Source of the DNA: Brienomyrus brachyistius
Taxonomy: Eukaryota > Chordata > Actinopteri > Osteoglossiformes > Mormyridae
DNA: 64,000 bases
Assembly (NCBI RefSeq): GCF_023856365.1
Contig: NC_064539.1
Location: 23,315,019-23,379,018 of the forward strand
Reading direction: 5' to 3'
The notes beneath the pieces were generated by a model. The model was not told the DNA's origin. It saw only the letters and a program-made list of their open reading frames with translations, and searched no databases. The translations under genes were made by a program, and so were the position numbers. Positions within the stretch are counted from its first letter, which is position 1, and every line of letters begins with the position of its first letter. This document shows positions 11,046-24,291 of the stretch, in pieces.

Positions 11046-14000
11046 GGAGAGAAGGAGAGAAAGAGGGAGGGAGGTGAAGGGAAGAAGAGAGAAACAGACA
11101 GAGGAGAGAGAGAGAGAGAATGAATGAGAGTGAATGTGGTCTCAGCATCTTTGGACCTCCTCCGCCACCCCCTCCCCAGCATGGTGTCCTCCTCCCCGGT
11201 GTCATGGTGTCCTCCTCCTCTTCTGACGTTTAAAAAACAGGCAGTGTTAAGAATCCTACCACAACTCCCCAAACGGGCCCAGCAGAGATCCGGGATGGGA
11301 CGGTACCGCCAGGGCGGGGCAATCATATCCGCACCCTGCACCGCGACACGGAGGGAGGAATGGGGCCCTGGACGGCGTCCCGGCTCTCTGGGAAGACTCC
11401 GTGTTTGCTTTGGCACGATGGTCCAGCTTAAAAAAGGGAGAAGAAGAAAGAGGTTGACCTGGAGAGGGAGAGAAAGGGATAAAGCAGAGCCCCAAGCCCA
11501 CCCCCCCATGCTTGGGCAGCCCCTCAACGCATGCAGCCCAGGGTCACCTCAGAGCCACAGGTTTCACAACGCGGAGCGGAAAGGAACGTGACCAAACTGC
11601 AGGATGCTGGGAGTATCTGCCAGTATGTGTGTTTGTAATGAAACATGCAGAGATGCTGAAAGTGGAGGGGGGTCACGCCGCTCGCTGCTGACTGCATGGA
11701 AACACACTCCCTGTCTCTCTAACTCTTGACAAAGATGACTCAGAGTCCTGACCCCATAACCCCGCTGCCCCCCCCGAGTACTTAAAGTCAAAATTCCACA
11801 AGCCTGCAGGCATTGTGAATAACGGGGAGAAGGTTCCAGAGGTAACCACGCACTGTCACGCCGGAACGACAAGGGCAGCATGGTGGCCTGCCCACCCGGC
11901 CGCTTTTGGGCGCCTGACAAAGCGGACCCCTGACCCAGAGGCCCCACCCCCTTGTCAGTCACATCGAGGACAGGCTGGCTTGCTCACATGGAGGGGTCTG
12001 TTCCTTGCCAGTCAGATGTCCTCCATCAGCCCAGATTACCTAACCCAAGGTAGAGGAGGTAGGCCTACGTGCAGCTGCGATCCCGCCCCAAATTTACACA
12101 AAGCAACAATTCATGCAAACACACAGAAGCTCTGGGCAAACCCAGCCTGTAAGGCTAATGCTAATGCTGCTAATTCACTGGTGATTCAAAGCCCTGCTCA
12201 AAGTAACGGAGGAAGGAGCAGGCATTGGTTTCTTGGATATGATTGCTGGTTTATATGGCAGAAAGGACCTGCAATCCATCAGCAAAAGGCAGTTATAGGT
12301 GCATGAATAGATAGAAAGGTATGTTGTCGTATGTTTCTATGGCGGCCTGTCTACCCAGTGCGGACCTACAGATAGAGGTTGTGGCCAGTTAACAGGGTCA
12401 GACTGTGATCGCTGGCTACTCCAGATGCTGCACTCATAAGCATAGGGTCTGCTCTGGGGGGGGGGGGGGGGGGGGGGCTCCTTAAGGAGTGAGAGAAGCA
12501 CAGACGTGGGGTTTGTGGTCCGCTCGTAAATTTGTGGGGAGTGCTGGTACTGGCGGGGTTTATTCCAGCCACGTGTGGAAAATGGGGGGTTGGATGGATG
12601 TAAGGAAAGAGTTTGGTTATGGGGCTCGTCTGTGTGTGGGTGGGTGTTGGACTTACAGAGCCCCCTACACACTCCACAAAGATGCTATATACACCAGGCT
12701 CGTATGTCACAGTGCTGAGCCGGCCTCTCCAGCACATTAGAGGCAAAAACGTCTCACCATCGGAAAACCCTTAACCAGTGAAGCCCAAGCCAAATACTCA
12801 CCCGCTACCCCGCGAGTGTTAAACGGAGGGTCTTTGGACACTCTAGCTTAACATACACATTATTCATCCTGTGCTGACAGAGAGATCAGATATCCCAGAC
12901 ATACTTTTCATTGTTACTCCAGAGACAGGCATGTTCTTGGGTGTGAAGGGACCTCCGGAGATTGGGTACATGGTGAAATGGCCACAGGTACCCTCGCTTT
13001 CTAACGGGGCCCTTGTAGATACACCACGGCCCCATCCTTTCCCTCCTTTTGTCGCCGTGTGCTGCATTAATTATCAATACGGCTAAAAATTCCTCCCCGG
13101 TAATGAATGTGCCTTATCGGGGCGGGGGGGGCGGGTACCCATGCCCCTGTTGCTAAGTTTCGACCGAGCTCCATGTTTGTCAATTAATATAAGCTGTCAC
13201 ACTCCATTGATTCACCACACACACAGACACACACACACACACACACATATGCGCACGTCCTGAATTCCAAGTTAGCCGGCGCACACACAAAAAGACATAT
13301 GTACACTTGCCTATGGTTTTTGTTTGTTATAAACTTACTTCTTTGTGTACTTTTGCTCTTTCTTCTAGGTGTAATTCCCCCCCCCCCCCCCATTACTTCC
13401 ACCAGTGATCAGGGATTCGGAATGGACGGACTGGGACCTGGAGCCCATAGCTGTCACTCATTTCCTTCGGTGAGGGCTCTGCTGGGGGGGGGGGGGGGGG
13501 GGGCTCCGGTGATCTTTCTCTCCTGGCCCCCAGTCAGTAATTTCTGAGGTATTTGTAACTCCCAGAGACTGGCATTCCCAAAGAAGACACCAGCGAACCT
13601 CCAGCCTGACAGCTGGACCCTCCGAAACCGGGCTCTATGGAATGGCCCAAGCAGGAGGCGGCCCTTTCATCTGACTGGTAAACGTCAAGTTCAGGGCTGG
13701 TGTTGGGCTTGCATGTTTAGTATCAGTGCTCAGGGATCACATCACTCCCTGCACATCTACCCATGCCCGTACCTATTATTGCGGACACCGAGGTCAAATA
13801 CTCAGTGCTTTTCCTGCAACTCTCAAACACCACGATCCATTACAGGGCACACCCAGGATGGGCTAACACTTTTGACCTCGGTATTTTAAAAATCCTGGCC
13901 ACGGTCCTGCATCTACTTGCAAGCTCTATGAGGGCAGGACCAGCCTGTTCTCTATAGATGGTTCAGTGTTACTGTAACTTATAAGAGGTTCTTTTTAATT

Positions 14001-14765
14001 TTTTTTTGTTGGTGGACGAAAATAAAAAAACAAAATTTTTTTTCCGGAATGAGAAATGATCTTGTACCTGGGAGAAGGGAAGCTTTGAAACCCGGAGTAG
14101 ATGGGATGACCACAGGTTGAGAGATAACTCACTCCCAAACAGGAACGTCATCAGTTCTTGTCAGAGTAGTCGCTAGCAGTGAGGTCATCTTCTGAGGACA
14201 CAAACAACAACCGAGACAAATCTTGGTCCTCATGCAACTTGCGGTCATGGTATAAACAAGCCCCTGTTCGCCTTTTTAAAGGCTTGCTCAACCACTTATT
14301 TGCTCTCCCTATAAATCTTTACAATATCCTAAAAGGCGCTTTTTATATACTCCCGTTATATATAATTTCCCTAACAAAGTGCTTTTCTCCTCAGGCTGCA
14401 GGTAGGTTTGCCTGAAGAACATGCAGAGAGGATTCCTCCTTCTCGCTGACACCTTCAATCAATCAGGCTGATGAGCTTTCCAGGGTCCAGAGGCTCATGA
14501 ACAAATGATGAAAAATACTGCATGTGTGAATACGCAGGTTAGTACTCAGCTGAGGACTAAATTAATGTCAGCTCATTAGCTAGAAAAAGGCTCTGAAAAT
14601 GTTGCTGAAAATATGAAACTATTGCTGCAGCTCACACAGAAACATTAGCAGGATTTAAAATTGCTCAGCTGTTTTTCTTGGGTTTGCCTGTTTTTGACCA
14701 GCTAACCTTTTGAGATTAATTAATTTTACCTTACAAATCATTACATAGAATTTATTTTATCCAAT
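11046..14765. other. Non-genic region with long G/C homopolymers
   Basis: Contains GA-rich sequence (11040-11120), 20-22 base G tracts (12456, 13484), a 15-C run (13377) and short (AC)n at 13217-13247. A small scrap of the 5513-type repeat (TTACAGGGCACACCCAGGAT) lies at 13842. No gene is recognised. Confidence 0.65.
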
Positions 14766-14912
14766 GTGAGTCAGACAGTCCTAGGAGCTATTGGGGGTTA
14801 AGGGCCTTGCTCAGGGGGCCAATAGTGAAGGCAGTCTACCAGGCCAGGGATTTGAACCGACAACCTTCTGATCATAGACCCACTGCCCTAACCCGCTGAT
14901 CTACACACAAAA
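14766..14912 (-). mobile_element. tRNA-derived SINE (or SINE-like teleost repeat)
   Basis: Read on the minus strand, the sequence starts TGTAGATCAGCGGGTTAGGG, an A-box-like RNA polymerase III motif. About 30 bases later comes GGTTCAAATCCC, a near-consensus B box. The body continues with GGCCCCCTGAGCAAGGCCCT, a phrase common to an abundant fish repeat. Confidence 0.65.
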
Positions 14913-16599
14913 CCCGTCCAAAATTCTTCTGGCAGTAGCGGTACATATCAAAAAAACAGAACAAGTGAGTTCACACCTGTAAAAACGACACAAAATGCTA
15001 GACAGTGAAAGAAAAAAAAACACATTTTTTTGCAGAAGCCCGTTTTAAAGCCTTCTCAGCCAGATGTTCACAGATGTTGGAAGCAGTGACTTTTGCATCT
15101 GGAAACGGGTGATGCCCGGCACCCACCCCAGAAAAGAAAACATCTGAAACAAAAACAGGCTTGAAGTGGGCCCCTGTTTCAACCACCCAGGACTTGCCCC
15201 CACTCCAAAAAACAGCAGAGTCCCTGGGCCAGCTCCCAGCCCCCCCTTCCCCACCCTGCTGTCTCACAGGCGATGGTCCATATGTCTACGCAAATGTTTA
15301 TAATTCTCATAAATGGTCAGTCATAGATGGCTGTATGCGTACACGTCATCCTGTATAACATAATACATTTTGAATAACATAGATCTTCGCATTTGCTTAG
15401 CAACTAAAATAAATAAATCAATAAATAAATATAACAAATACGGTGGCCCCCATCTGAGGTCATAGCCATTCTACGCCAGGGGGGAGGGTGTGGGCAATGG
15501 TTGCTATGATGAGATGCTCAGTCTTAAAGTCAGAGAGGTCTGAAATATACATCTCCCCTCTGAGGGGCCATAGCACCAGGATCGAGCTTCCAGATCTTAC
15601 ACACACCCCCCTCTCCACTGTGATGTCAGTGATGATATCATCAGAGGCTGCCTATCTCTGTAGGGTGAACCCCTCTCCATGTTCCCCCAAACCTCATCCT
15701 GGCCATCTCACCCACTAACCCTTCATCCCTCGTGCTAGCATGTAAGGAGGGGGGGGGGGTGGGCAACTTAGCAGCTCCAAACAACAGCCCAAGCAAACAA
15801 ACCAGAGAAATTGGAGATTTACTCTGCCACTGGCCTGTTTGCCGGTTTCATTTTTATCCGACACGGAGAGTGACAAATATTCTTCTGCAAAATGGCCAGC
15901 GGAGCCCGATCCCCGAATATTGATTCAGCTGTGGAGCTACAACATATCTTTTTTGGGACCTTTCTGGAAGTGGAAAGAGTTTGCAATCGTTCTCCATTTC
16001 TGTCCAGCGAGGCCTGCAGAGGGCCTGCAAACCAAAGCATACCTTTCTACCAGGCCTCAGGAACTGCCTCAGTTTCCATCTGTGGCAGTGGCTTCCTGAA
16101 AGATTAGCGCAGTGTATAACAGTAGGCTTAGCCGCGTTTTAGTTGCACCTCTGTTTATTAGGGAGATGCTTTTCCCTGAGGGTCTGCAGCTGAGTGCAGT
16201 GCAGCGGACAAAGAGTGTCAGTGCCGACACTGAATCACGCTTGGGCATGTGCTGCACGGTGTGAAGCGTAAAGTGGCAGCTTGTTCACAAATCCACTGCA
16301 ATTGCAGCGGGTCTCCCAGTCTTTGTGATTGGTGGGGGGGGCACTCTGGGGCTATATGGGGACGTAGGATGCATTTCACAACGTCGGTGTGACTAGTAAT
16401 GGTGTGTTTACCTGTATCCAAGCATATCGTCTGTATTTTTTACATAAATGTAGGATTTCAGCACCTGTCTCCTAGGTGACAGTGTGGCTCGTTCACTGAG
16501 CACGGTGTGTGATTTGGAGCCCCAATGCCCTGAGCACAGCCCTTTGCAGAGTCCGGATGCTGCTCAGGCCTCCTGGTGGTTTCCCTGTTGCTCTTGACA

Positions 16600-16601
<2 letters not shown>
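14913..16601. other. Non-genic region
   Basis: No recognisable coding sequence or mobile element. A short (AAAT)n-like stretch lies near 15409-15430. Confidence 0.65.

Positions 16602-16640
<39 letters not shown>
16602..16640. repeat. (TG)n microsatellite
   Basis: About 19 TG units followed by a G-rich run (16646-16657). Confidence 0.95.
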
Positions 16641-16641
<1 letters not shown>

Positions 16642-16750
16642 TGGTGGGGGGGGGGGGTGTTTAGTCACATCTGGGAATCTTCAGAGCTGAAAGAGCCTCA
16701 GATCTGAGGACTGGAGAGTCTGCCTCCCCATGAAGCCTTTAACCCTTTAA

Positions 16751-16763
16751 CCCCCCCCCCCCC

Positions 16764-16808
<45 letters not shown>
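16751..16808. repeat. Poly-C plus (AC)n microsatellite
   Basis: 13 C then about 22 AC units. With the (TG)n at 16602-16640 it forms complementary arrays 110 bp apart. Confidence 0.95.
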
Positions 16809-16810
<2 letters not shown>

Positions 16811-17019
16811 TACCTAGAGCTGATTGGGTGCCATCCTAAAGCCTGTATGGTCTGGGGTTAAAGTGAGCCCCACCCCCAGCCCCAGTTCCGGCTTAAACAG
16901 TGTGGGGTGGGGGGCAGGAGGGATTACAGCAGTATAAGTGTTTATGCAGACTCCATAGCTGAACACCCCCAGTCTGACACACAGACATACACAGACACAG
17001 ACACAGACAGACACAGACA

Positions 17020-17253
17020 GGACTCTCAATTCATGTCTATGGGCAGAACCCTAATCACTTCATGACGACCTTAACCTCAACCCAGCACTAACCTTAACCA
17101 TAAGTAACCAAACTAAATACAAGATTTGTGACATTTTCAGTTTTTTTGATTGCAGTCACCGAATTGTATAAAATAGAGTTTCCCCATGTGGAGACCAAAA
17201 AAATGGTCCCCAAAGGTCAAAATTAATGTCCCCACAATGTAATATAAACATTA
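17020..17253 (-). repeat. Microsatellite-flanked hairpin repeat, copy B
   Basis: Same family as the repeat at 10532-10796, opposite orientation. Shared phrases are TCTATGGG, CTAACCTTAACCATAA, ATTTTCAGTTTTTTTGATTG, ATGGTCCCCA and TCCCCACAATGTAATATAAA. It is flanked by a CAGACA-rich tract and by (CA)n from about 17261. Confidence 0.8.
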
Positions 17254-18650
17254 CCCCCCCCACACACACACACACACATACACACACAAACACATGAACT
17301 TCAAAAAATAAACATTTTGCCTTGTAGGAAGGTTTATTTGTCAGGGGTCCCAATCCTGGGAAGGCTGTTTCCCCAAAGAAATCTCCATAGAGGAAGATAA
17401 ATATGTACATACATTTTCACATAGATACATATGCACCTAGTGGTGGTGGTGGTGGGGGGGGGGGGCGGCGCTGTGGCTTCCAGAGCTGCTCAGGAGAAGA
17501 CACAGCTGGGCACCGAATACTCTGATTGGGACAGCTTCTGGGGGGGGGGGGGGGTGACTGAGGATCCCACTGCTCCCCAGACACACACTTTACGAGCCTA
17601 CCCCCCCACCGCTGTCCGTGTGCATGTGCCACACAGGATTACCGTGGCCACTACAGGGCCTGCAGCAACGTCAGCAGGAGGCCTACCACCGAAAAGCCGG
17701 GAGCTCAGCCTGCTGCCATCGAAAGGCTTTCGGTGGAACAGCGCAGTTTCTGTAGTGCGGTGTGGCACCGCGAGTGAGCACATGTTATAGTTGGCTGTTC
17801 ATTAGCTGTAACATGAATTTAACATTAATATCAACTAACCTCCTGAGATTAGCAGAAACCCACCCCTCCCATAAACATGGCTCCCCCCTTTCTCGTTTTT
17901 TTTTTTTTTTTTTTACTTCCAGCAGGAGCCACCAGACATTTGCACTTTCAAAACTCTGCGGCTATTTTTTTGGGGGATTTTGGATGTGCTGTTAACCAAG
18001 CCTGGAAAGTTCTTTGGGTTCCAGCCAATCAGAGAGAAGAAAAAGCAGAAGCCAGTCAGACCATGTGCAACCCCCTATCTGCCACTTCATCACTGATGCA
18101 CAAAGTAACAGGTGCCATGGGCACAAAGTAACATTGTTCAGGACCCCAGGACCCATCTCTGGGGGGGGGGTCACATGGGGCCCCTTACTGGTCACTGATC
18201 ACTTGGGGCCCTTACCCATGAAGCCCTGAGTAACCAGCTCCACCCTCTGATCTCCTAGCAAACCTCCTGTAATCTGCCTTCGCTTTCTGTAAAATTATAT
18301 CTTCTGTTGAGTTTACAGTTACAATCAGATTCTGTCTGCTGCATTGATTTTAAAACCTAAGGAATAGAAATTTAATTTCAAAGCAAACAGAAGCCTTGTA
18401 AATTAGACTACCATCGATGCGTAAATTGACCAATGTAACTAACAGTTTTATACACTTATGCTGGGAAGCACTTCGTTCAATAATACAAAAGTCACTGATG
18501 CACAACCATTGAATAATCTACTAAATAATTTGATAATTATGAATGGATAATGTACATTCATTTATGATACCCATGCTAAACAATGCCCATTGTTTAAATA
18601 TTTATATTTATTTTCCAATGAACTTTATTAGAAATAAGAAATCTCTGAAA
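17254..18650. other. Non-genic region
   Basis: Holds (CA)n at 17261-17285, a GGT/G-rich run at 17441-17465, a 15-G tract at 17540 and an 18-T run near 17897-17914. No gene is recognised. Confidence 0.65.
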
Positions 18651-19148
18651 TACAGCCATGGAAAATATTAAGAGACCACTCTATATTTTTAAATAAATCT
18701 ACATTTTTAAATCCTGGTTTAATCCTGGTTCTACTGGCAGAAGGCTATGATGAGCAGCAGGCTGCTTCCAGGTTCAAAAGTTCTAAGACAGCAGCACACA
18801 AGAACGAGGTGAAGCAGGAGACACTGGGAACGACCAAAAACCAGCCAGGAGGTGGAAGCGGCTATCTAACACCAGAATGACATCAAGTGACCTTCAAAGG
18901 GAACATGAAACATTAAGTTGCAGGTGTGAAGTGCACTGCTAGGACAGGTCATATCAGGCTCCTAGAAGCAGGACTGAAGACCCATAGAGCAGGGAAGAGG
19001 CCCTTCATTAATGAGAAGCAGGGTGTTCTTTGCAAGGCTGTATTTTGAAAAAAAAAATGTATATTTTACACAGGAACATACCCATAAATTGAGGAATGAG
19101 TGAAACAAAAAGTTGTGCTGTAGACTCTTATTTTTTTCCACTGCTGTA
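18651..19148 (+). mobile_element. Internally deleted Tc1/mariner-type transposon with transposase N-terminal remnant
   Basis: The imperfect terminal inverted repeats begin TACAGCCATGGAAAATATTA at 18651, and at the other end the reverse complement of 19148 backwards reads TACAGCAGTGGAAAAAAATA; both continue into AAGAG. Both ends carry the TA expected of Tc1/mariner target sites. The interior encodes parts of the paired-like DNA-binding region on the plus strand: MTSSDLQREHE near 18880, then GVKCTARTGHIRLLEAGLKT and HRAGKRPFINEKQ (about 18920-19020), which I recognise as fish Tc1 transposase. At about 498 bp it lacks the DDE catalytic domain and is inactive. Confidence 0.8.
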
Positions 19149-22100
19149 CTTATTTAATAACAGGAAACACAGCTGCACACTACTGCTCAATAAATCAGCC
19201 AAATGAAAACTGTCTCATGCATTAATTCAGAAGAAACATGTTTTATATCTTGTATGGATTAGCAATTAGAATTTATACTTTGATCTGTAACAAATGATCA
19301 GTCAAAAAAAATGTAAAACTTTAACTTCATTAAACATATGAGTAATATCCATTTAAAGGCAGAGCAATTGATCAATTAAATGTGTGTCAAATTGCGCCAA
19401 ATGACTCCATTATTCTCATTAAGAAAACATTTCTCATTAACATTGATGTCCTGTGTATCTCATTATGTTGTAATTTAAACTGAAAAAGCCTGTCTTGAGT
19501 TGCCTGTTTTTGTTAATAAACTTGGCTTTTGACATATACATTTCTCAGGTTTCGTAAGGCATTGACATACCATGTAGTGTTGCCTCTACTCACTGTGAAA
19601 CATTGCAGGAAAGTGGTGAACTGAACAGGCAGCGCGATTTGTGGTGAAATACCCTATACTCATTAAAGTATACACTCTAGTTTGGTGTGAGTCTGATCTT
19701 GATGTACAGCTGGCCTACAGGGGACTCAGGATAAACTACTTGAGAGAAATGGTACACTATGAGCCCTGAAACGTAACAAACCGTCAATAGGGGGCATTGT
19801 AGTTAAGAAACATGTGATCAGAAAGTTGATTCACATCCCAGGAATTGAACTTGAACTCTTTCACAATAAAGAAAAAATGTCTTATACAACGAATAATAAA
19901 CAATGACAAAAAACAAAAATTACCCATGCTGCAATGCAGGCCTGCGTTAGGTACTGCGTTTCACAGAGAGGGTTCGTCCAGGGTCAGAATTCAGGAGTTA
20001 ATATTTCTTTGTCTTCTGCGGTGAGGACTCACAATTAGATGCAGCAAACTTGCAATAATGCACAGAAATAAGAGCGACGTGAGGGAGGCCCGGAACCTTC
20101 CGGCACCTTGCCCATACTCCGCGTTCCGCGATTCTGACAACTCAGTCGGCCTTGACGTCTGCTGTCATGCCGAGTCTTAATTAGCCGGGATCTGCTCTTC
20201 GCTGCATGCCGCATGGCTCTCCTCACGGCCGCTGTCCCCCCCACCGTTGCTGCCCCCAGCTCTTACACACACAGCGCATGACCACGCCAGCGGGGCCATC
20301 CTGGATGTGGGAACGGGGCTAGAGGAGATGTTGCAGGGATAGTCTGGGTGACAAGCATGCATGTTGGAACGTTCATTAATCAGTCTGCTTGTGTGCTCCT
20401 TGGACTGACACAGACCCCCAGGATACTGCCTCACAACCACACCACGGAATAGACTGCAAACCCTCACCTAAGGCCAGCAGGAAGAATTATGCAACTGAAC
20501 TGAGCGATTGGTGAAGATACTTATTTGCTGCATTTGTCCATAACCTCGCCTCGCCACCGGGGGGCGTAGTAAACGTGTCTGGGTTAGGCCTGAAGAACGT
20601 GAAGAGGGGAGCGACACAAAGAAGGGATTGTGCCTGAGAGGGAGGGGAAACCTCCTTTATGGGGATCACCCCCCACTCCCCCCCCCAGCCTCCCTTGACT
20701 CACTCATTCCTCAGCCAGGACTTTAGACAGACTACATGGTCAGATTACAATACTGTTGGTGGGAGGGGCTACTACATAGTGGGTGTGGTTACACGTGGAT
20801 AGGTGGGGCATGGCAGTGGCTCACTTCATGGTCAGTATGCCCTGACCAGCCCAGCCCCCCACCCTCAAACGCCTGACCCCCCATTTTTGTTCTTTCATCT
20901 GCTCTCGACATCTTACAAGTCAATCAATCTCCCAGAGTGTTCCTGGCCCGACAGCCACATTATTTCGGCACGTCTCACTGCCTGATGTATTCTTACTTAC
21001 ACTGACCTTCAGCTGGAGCCTTCGGGATTCCATAAGAGTCAGGGAGAGTGCAGGATTAACGGAGTCTCACCTGCTTGCAGAGGAATGACCGGGCTTTCTC
21101 CTCCAGCCTTCGGGGAAGCCGTAAGACCAGCTGAGTTTGTACGGCCGCTCAGAACTGCGCTGATGATTTACTGAAACACGAGGAATGGGGTGGCATGTGT
21201 TTTCAGGCGTGCCGTCTAAGCGTGACGCTCGTCGAGATCCTTTTCAGGTCTAAACGTAGCCCTTAAGGTCTGAGATCATTGCTGCAACGGTCAATCATAA
21301 GAGCGTATGGAGTCCCGCAGACCTCCACCCTGAAATGTCAGCTGATAGCAACATCATGCAGGCGCATAACCCCCATCCCTGCTCCCTGATTATGATGTCA
21401 GCGGGGATTAGCTCCCCAGTGCAGTGGCCGCTGCTGGTCGCAGGCAAAGCAAGTCTCGGATGACGTTAGAGTTTGTGTAAGTTCCACATGGAGTGTTTTG
21501 GGGTAACTGTGACTGTCATCGTGTTTTGTTGCTTGAGTCATTTATGACTGTCTTACTCCCTGAGCACAGCTGTCCCAGAGCATCTGAGCTGTAGAGCACC
21601 ATAACCCCAGGGAATGAAGCAGTGGACCTCAGTGACATTATTTAAAAAGTGAGCATAGCAAACATCAGAAGGCAGCAGAGGAGAAGAAAGCAAATTCCCA
21701 GGGTCAGTGCAAAATGGAATAAAAAACCCTTGGGGGGGGGGGGGGCAGGATCGCAAACTATCTGCCCAACCCCCACCCCCCCAAGCCTCCTACCACTAGG
21801 AAGAAGCTTGTGATTGTCATGAAGAAAATGAAGCAGTCGTGAGGTGACGGCCCCTGTTGGCGGCTACCCCCCTGCCTGTGACGCCCCCCCAGCCACTACC
21901 TTGTCTATCCCCTGCTAGTCTTTTACCTCTAACCGCAGGGGGGGGGGGGGGGGGGGTTGGGGGGGACAGCCTGATGGACATGGCAGATGGCCACCCCCCC
22001 CCCAAAACCAGCCCCCCACTCCGCTGATGTGGAAGACCCTGCAAGGGTCAGACACCAATGCACCCCCTCAACAAAGGGCAGGAAACAAAGTTGCCCCCCC

Positions 22101-24291
22101 CAACCAGTGCAGATTAAACACACTCCTAAGGTAGACCTCTTTCTCCCAACCCAGAATCCTAGTAACGTCGCCGTTTATTACATCATAAGACAGTGATTCC
22201 ACAAGCAACCAGGAGCCGTGGACCTGCTGCATTCCATAATTACTGCTGACCCGCAATCAGCCTTTGATGAGAGGCCAATCACCAGCCATCCAGCATCCCT
22301 TACCAGGGGCTATTTATCTCAGCAATTGCACCCTAATGACTGGAACTGTCATCATTGTAAATAGACTGTATCTTGTGTAATGATTGCTATGAGTGTACAT
22401 GTTTAATACCTAACAAGATGAATTCAGGACACTGCATTAATTACACTGTATTTAATACATTGCATTATGCACACTGGATACAGAACACAGCATTAACAAC
22501 TCTTGTGGACACTGTTTTAATTGCACTGCAAACTGGAAACTGCATTAATTGCATATGAGTCACTGCATAAGGGTCACTGCATTGAATAGGCTGCATATGT
22601 ACACTGCATTCAGTACATTGCCTATAGATACTTTTAAGTGCACTGCTGTTAGTAATTACCTCAGTTGCACTGCATTCAGCACACTGCGATAAAAGTTCTG
22701 GTCCTTGTTACCTTCTACTCCATCTCAGACGACACAGTTGCTGCATTTTCCTGCTCATTCCACACTGTCCCGCCCTCCACACCATTCTCCTGTCCCCTAA
22801 ATTCCTGTCCTGCAGTGCATTTCTCTTTCTGTTCCTCGCTTTATACTGCCCCTGCCTCCTCGCACCCCATGTCGGCTCAGTTCAGTTTGGGGGGGTGGCG
22901 GTTAGGGGGGGTACCAGTAAGCCTGGAGTGTGTGAAACACATCAATCATGGACCTGAACAGGAAACTGAGAGACACAACAGACTGATTTGAAGGGACAGA
23001 AGTGAAAACAAGTGGAAATGAAATATTCACATTTTAACAGATAAGTTCATATTTAAGCACCATGGAGGAGTAAGATGTCCGTCACCTGCCCGGTTCTGCT
23101 GTCCTCGGCTGCCTCTTTGTGTGATGAGTGAGAGCAGTTAACATTTGTGTGTTACATGTGTAGTGTGCTTGTCCTGTGTGTGCTGTCTGTTCCTGTGTGT
23201 CTGAGCGCATGTGCTCGCCTTGTCACACCTTCTGACAGCATTCTGCCAGCTTACCCTACTAACCCTGAAAGATACTTCCGTTCTATATTTAGTCCCATCT
23301 CCATTAAATCTGTTCTTACAATGTCAGTCTGTCACAATCTTCTCTGGGATTTGTTGGGGGGGTGGGGAGTCCTCTGTAAGATCTGGGTAATTAAGGTTGC
23401 AGACATCCCCTCTTGTGCCACCCTTGCACCATTGCTGTAGATCCCCTATCCCTTTTTCCAAAGGCATTGGTAGGTGTTTGAACACCAGCGCGATTGCGGC
23501 CTGAAAGATGACACGGGGGTAACCAGGGCAACAGCGGAACACGCAGCAGGGTCTCGCAGGAACGGAAGAGTCAAGGGCGTCAGAAATGCAACGGGAGGCG
23601 GGGCAGCGGGAGGAGCCAGTCAGCCGCGTCTCAATTTGGTCGCAATTAATGAGTTGCAGTGTTGAACCTGTCCCTTCTTCACCCCCCCCCCCCCCCCCCC
23701 CCCACATGGCTTGATTTTAAAAGGCTGGTAATTAACGATTTAATTGTGCACCAACTGGCTTTAACAGAGAGCCACAGTTCGAGGCGCTGTTTGTACATGC
23801 TGGCAGCGTATCAAGAGGTTATTTGGGGGTGGGGGGGTTGTGCAGGGATCTTTAGCCCTAATTAAAATCCCGAAACAGAAAGGGGCACCAGAGAAAAGGG
23901 TCACATGGCCCCGGGCGGCAGTCTGATGCGACCGCCCTCAGCAGAGACGATGGTGACACGACACCCCCAGGCTGCTGCACGGCTGACCGCCGGTCATCAG
24001 ATGAAGGCACAGAGGTCATTTCCAGGTCAGAGGTCAGCCACTTACAGGTATGTGTGTCGCCAAGAAAACCAGAGAGTCACCTGGTGAGCAGGTGGCTCAC
24101 TGCTATGTGACTGAAAGTGCAGATCAATCCCAGAAAGGCAGCGCAGGCAGAGCCATCGTTAGGCCGATTGTAGGGGGGCTTTAAACTGAACTGGAGTTTA
24201 TTGGGGGGGGGGGTGGTACCAGACTGAGGATGCCCTGTGGGCAGGATGCCTCACTCGTGATTTCATGGCAAATTCTACTACTAACATTAAG
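19149..24291. other. Non-genic region
   Basis: An AT-rich repeat-poor stretch (19180-19540) is followed by GC-richer sequence with G/C homopolymers (21732, 21938, 23682) and the degenerate CACTGCATTAA repeat. A SINE-like phrase (GATCAGAAAGTTGATTCACA) lies near 19816. No exon is supported. Confidence 0.65.
22424..22690. repeat. Degenerate tandem repeat based on CACTGCATTAA
   Basis: ACTGCATTAAT, ACTGTATTTAAT, ATTGCATTAT, ACTGCATTGAAT, ACTGCATTCAGT and ACTGCATTCAGC recur at irregular spacings of about 20-30 bases. This suggests an old minisatellite. Confidence 0.6.

Noticed and set aside
11006..11527. 173-codon minus-strand ORF rich in Ser, Leu and Pro
   Set aside because: Arises from GA/CT-rich low-complexity DNA; overlaps another open frame on the opposite strand.
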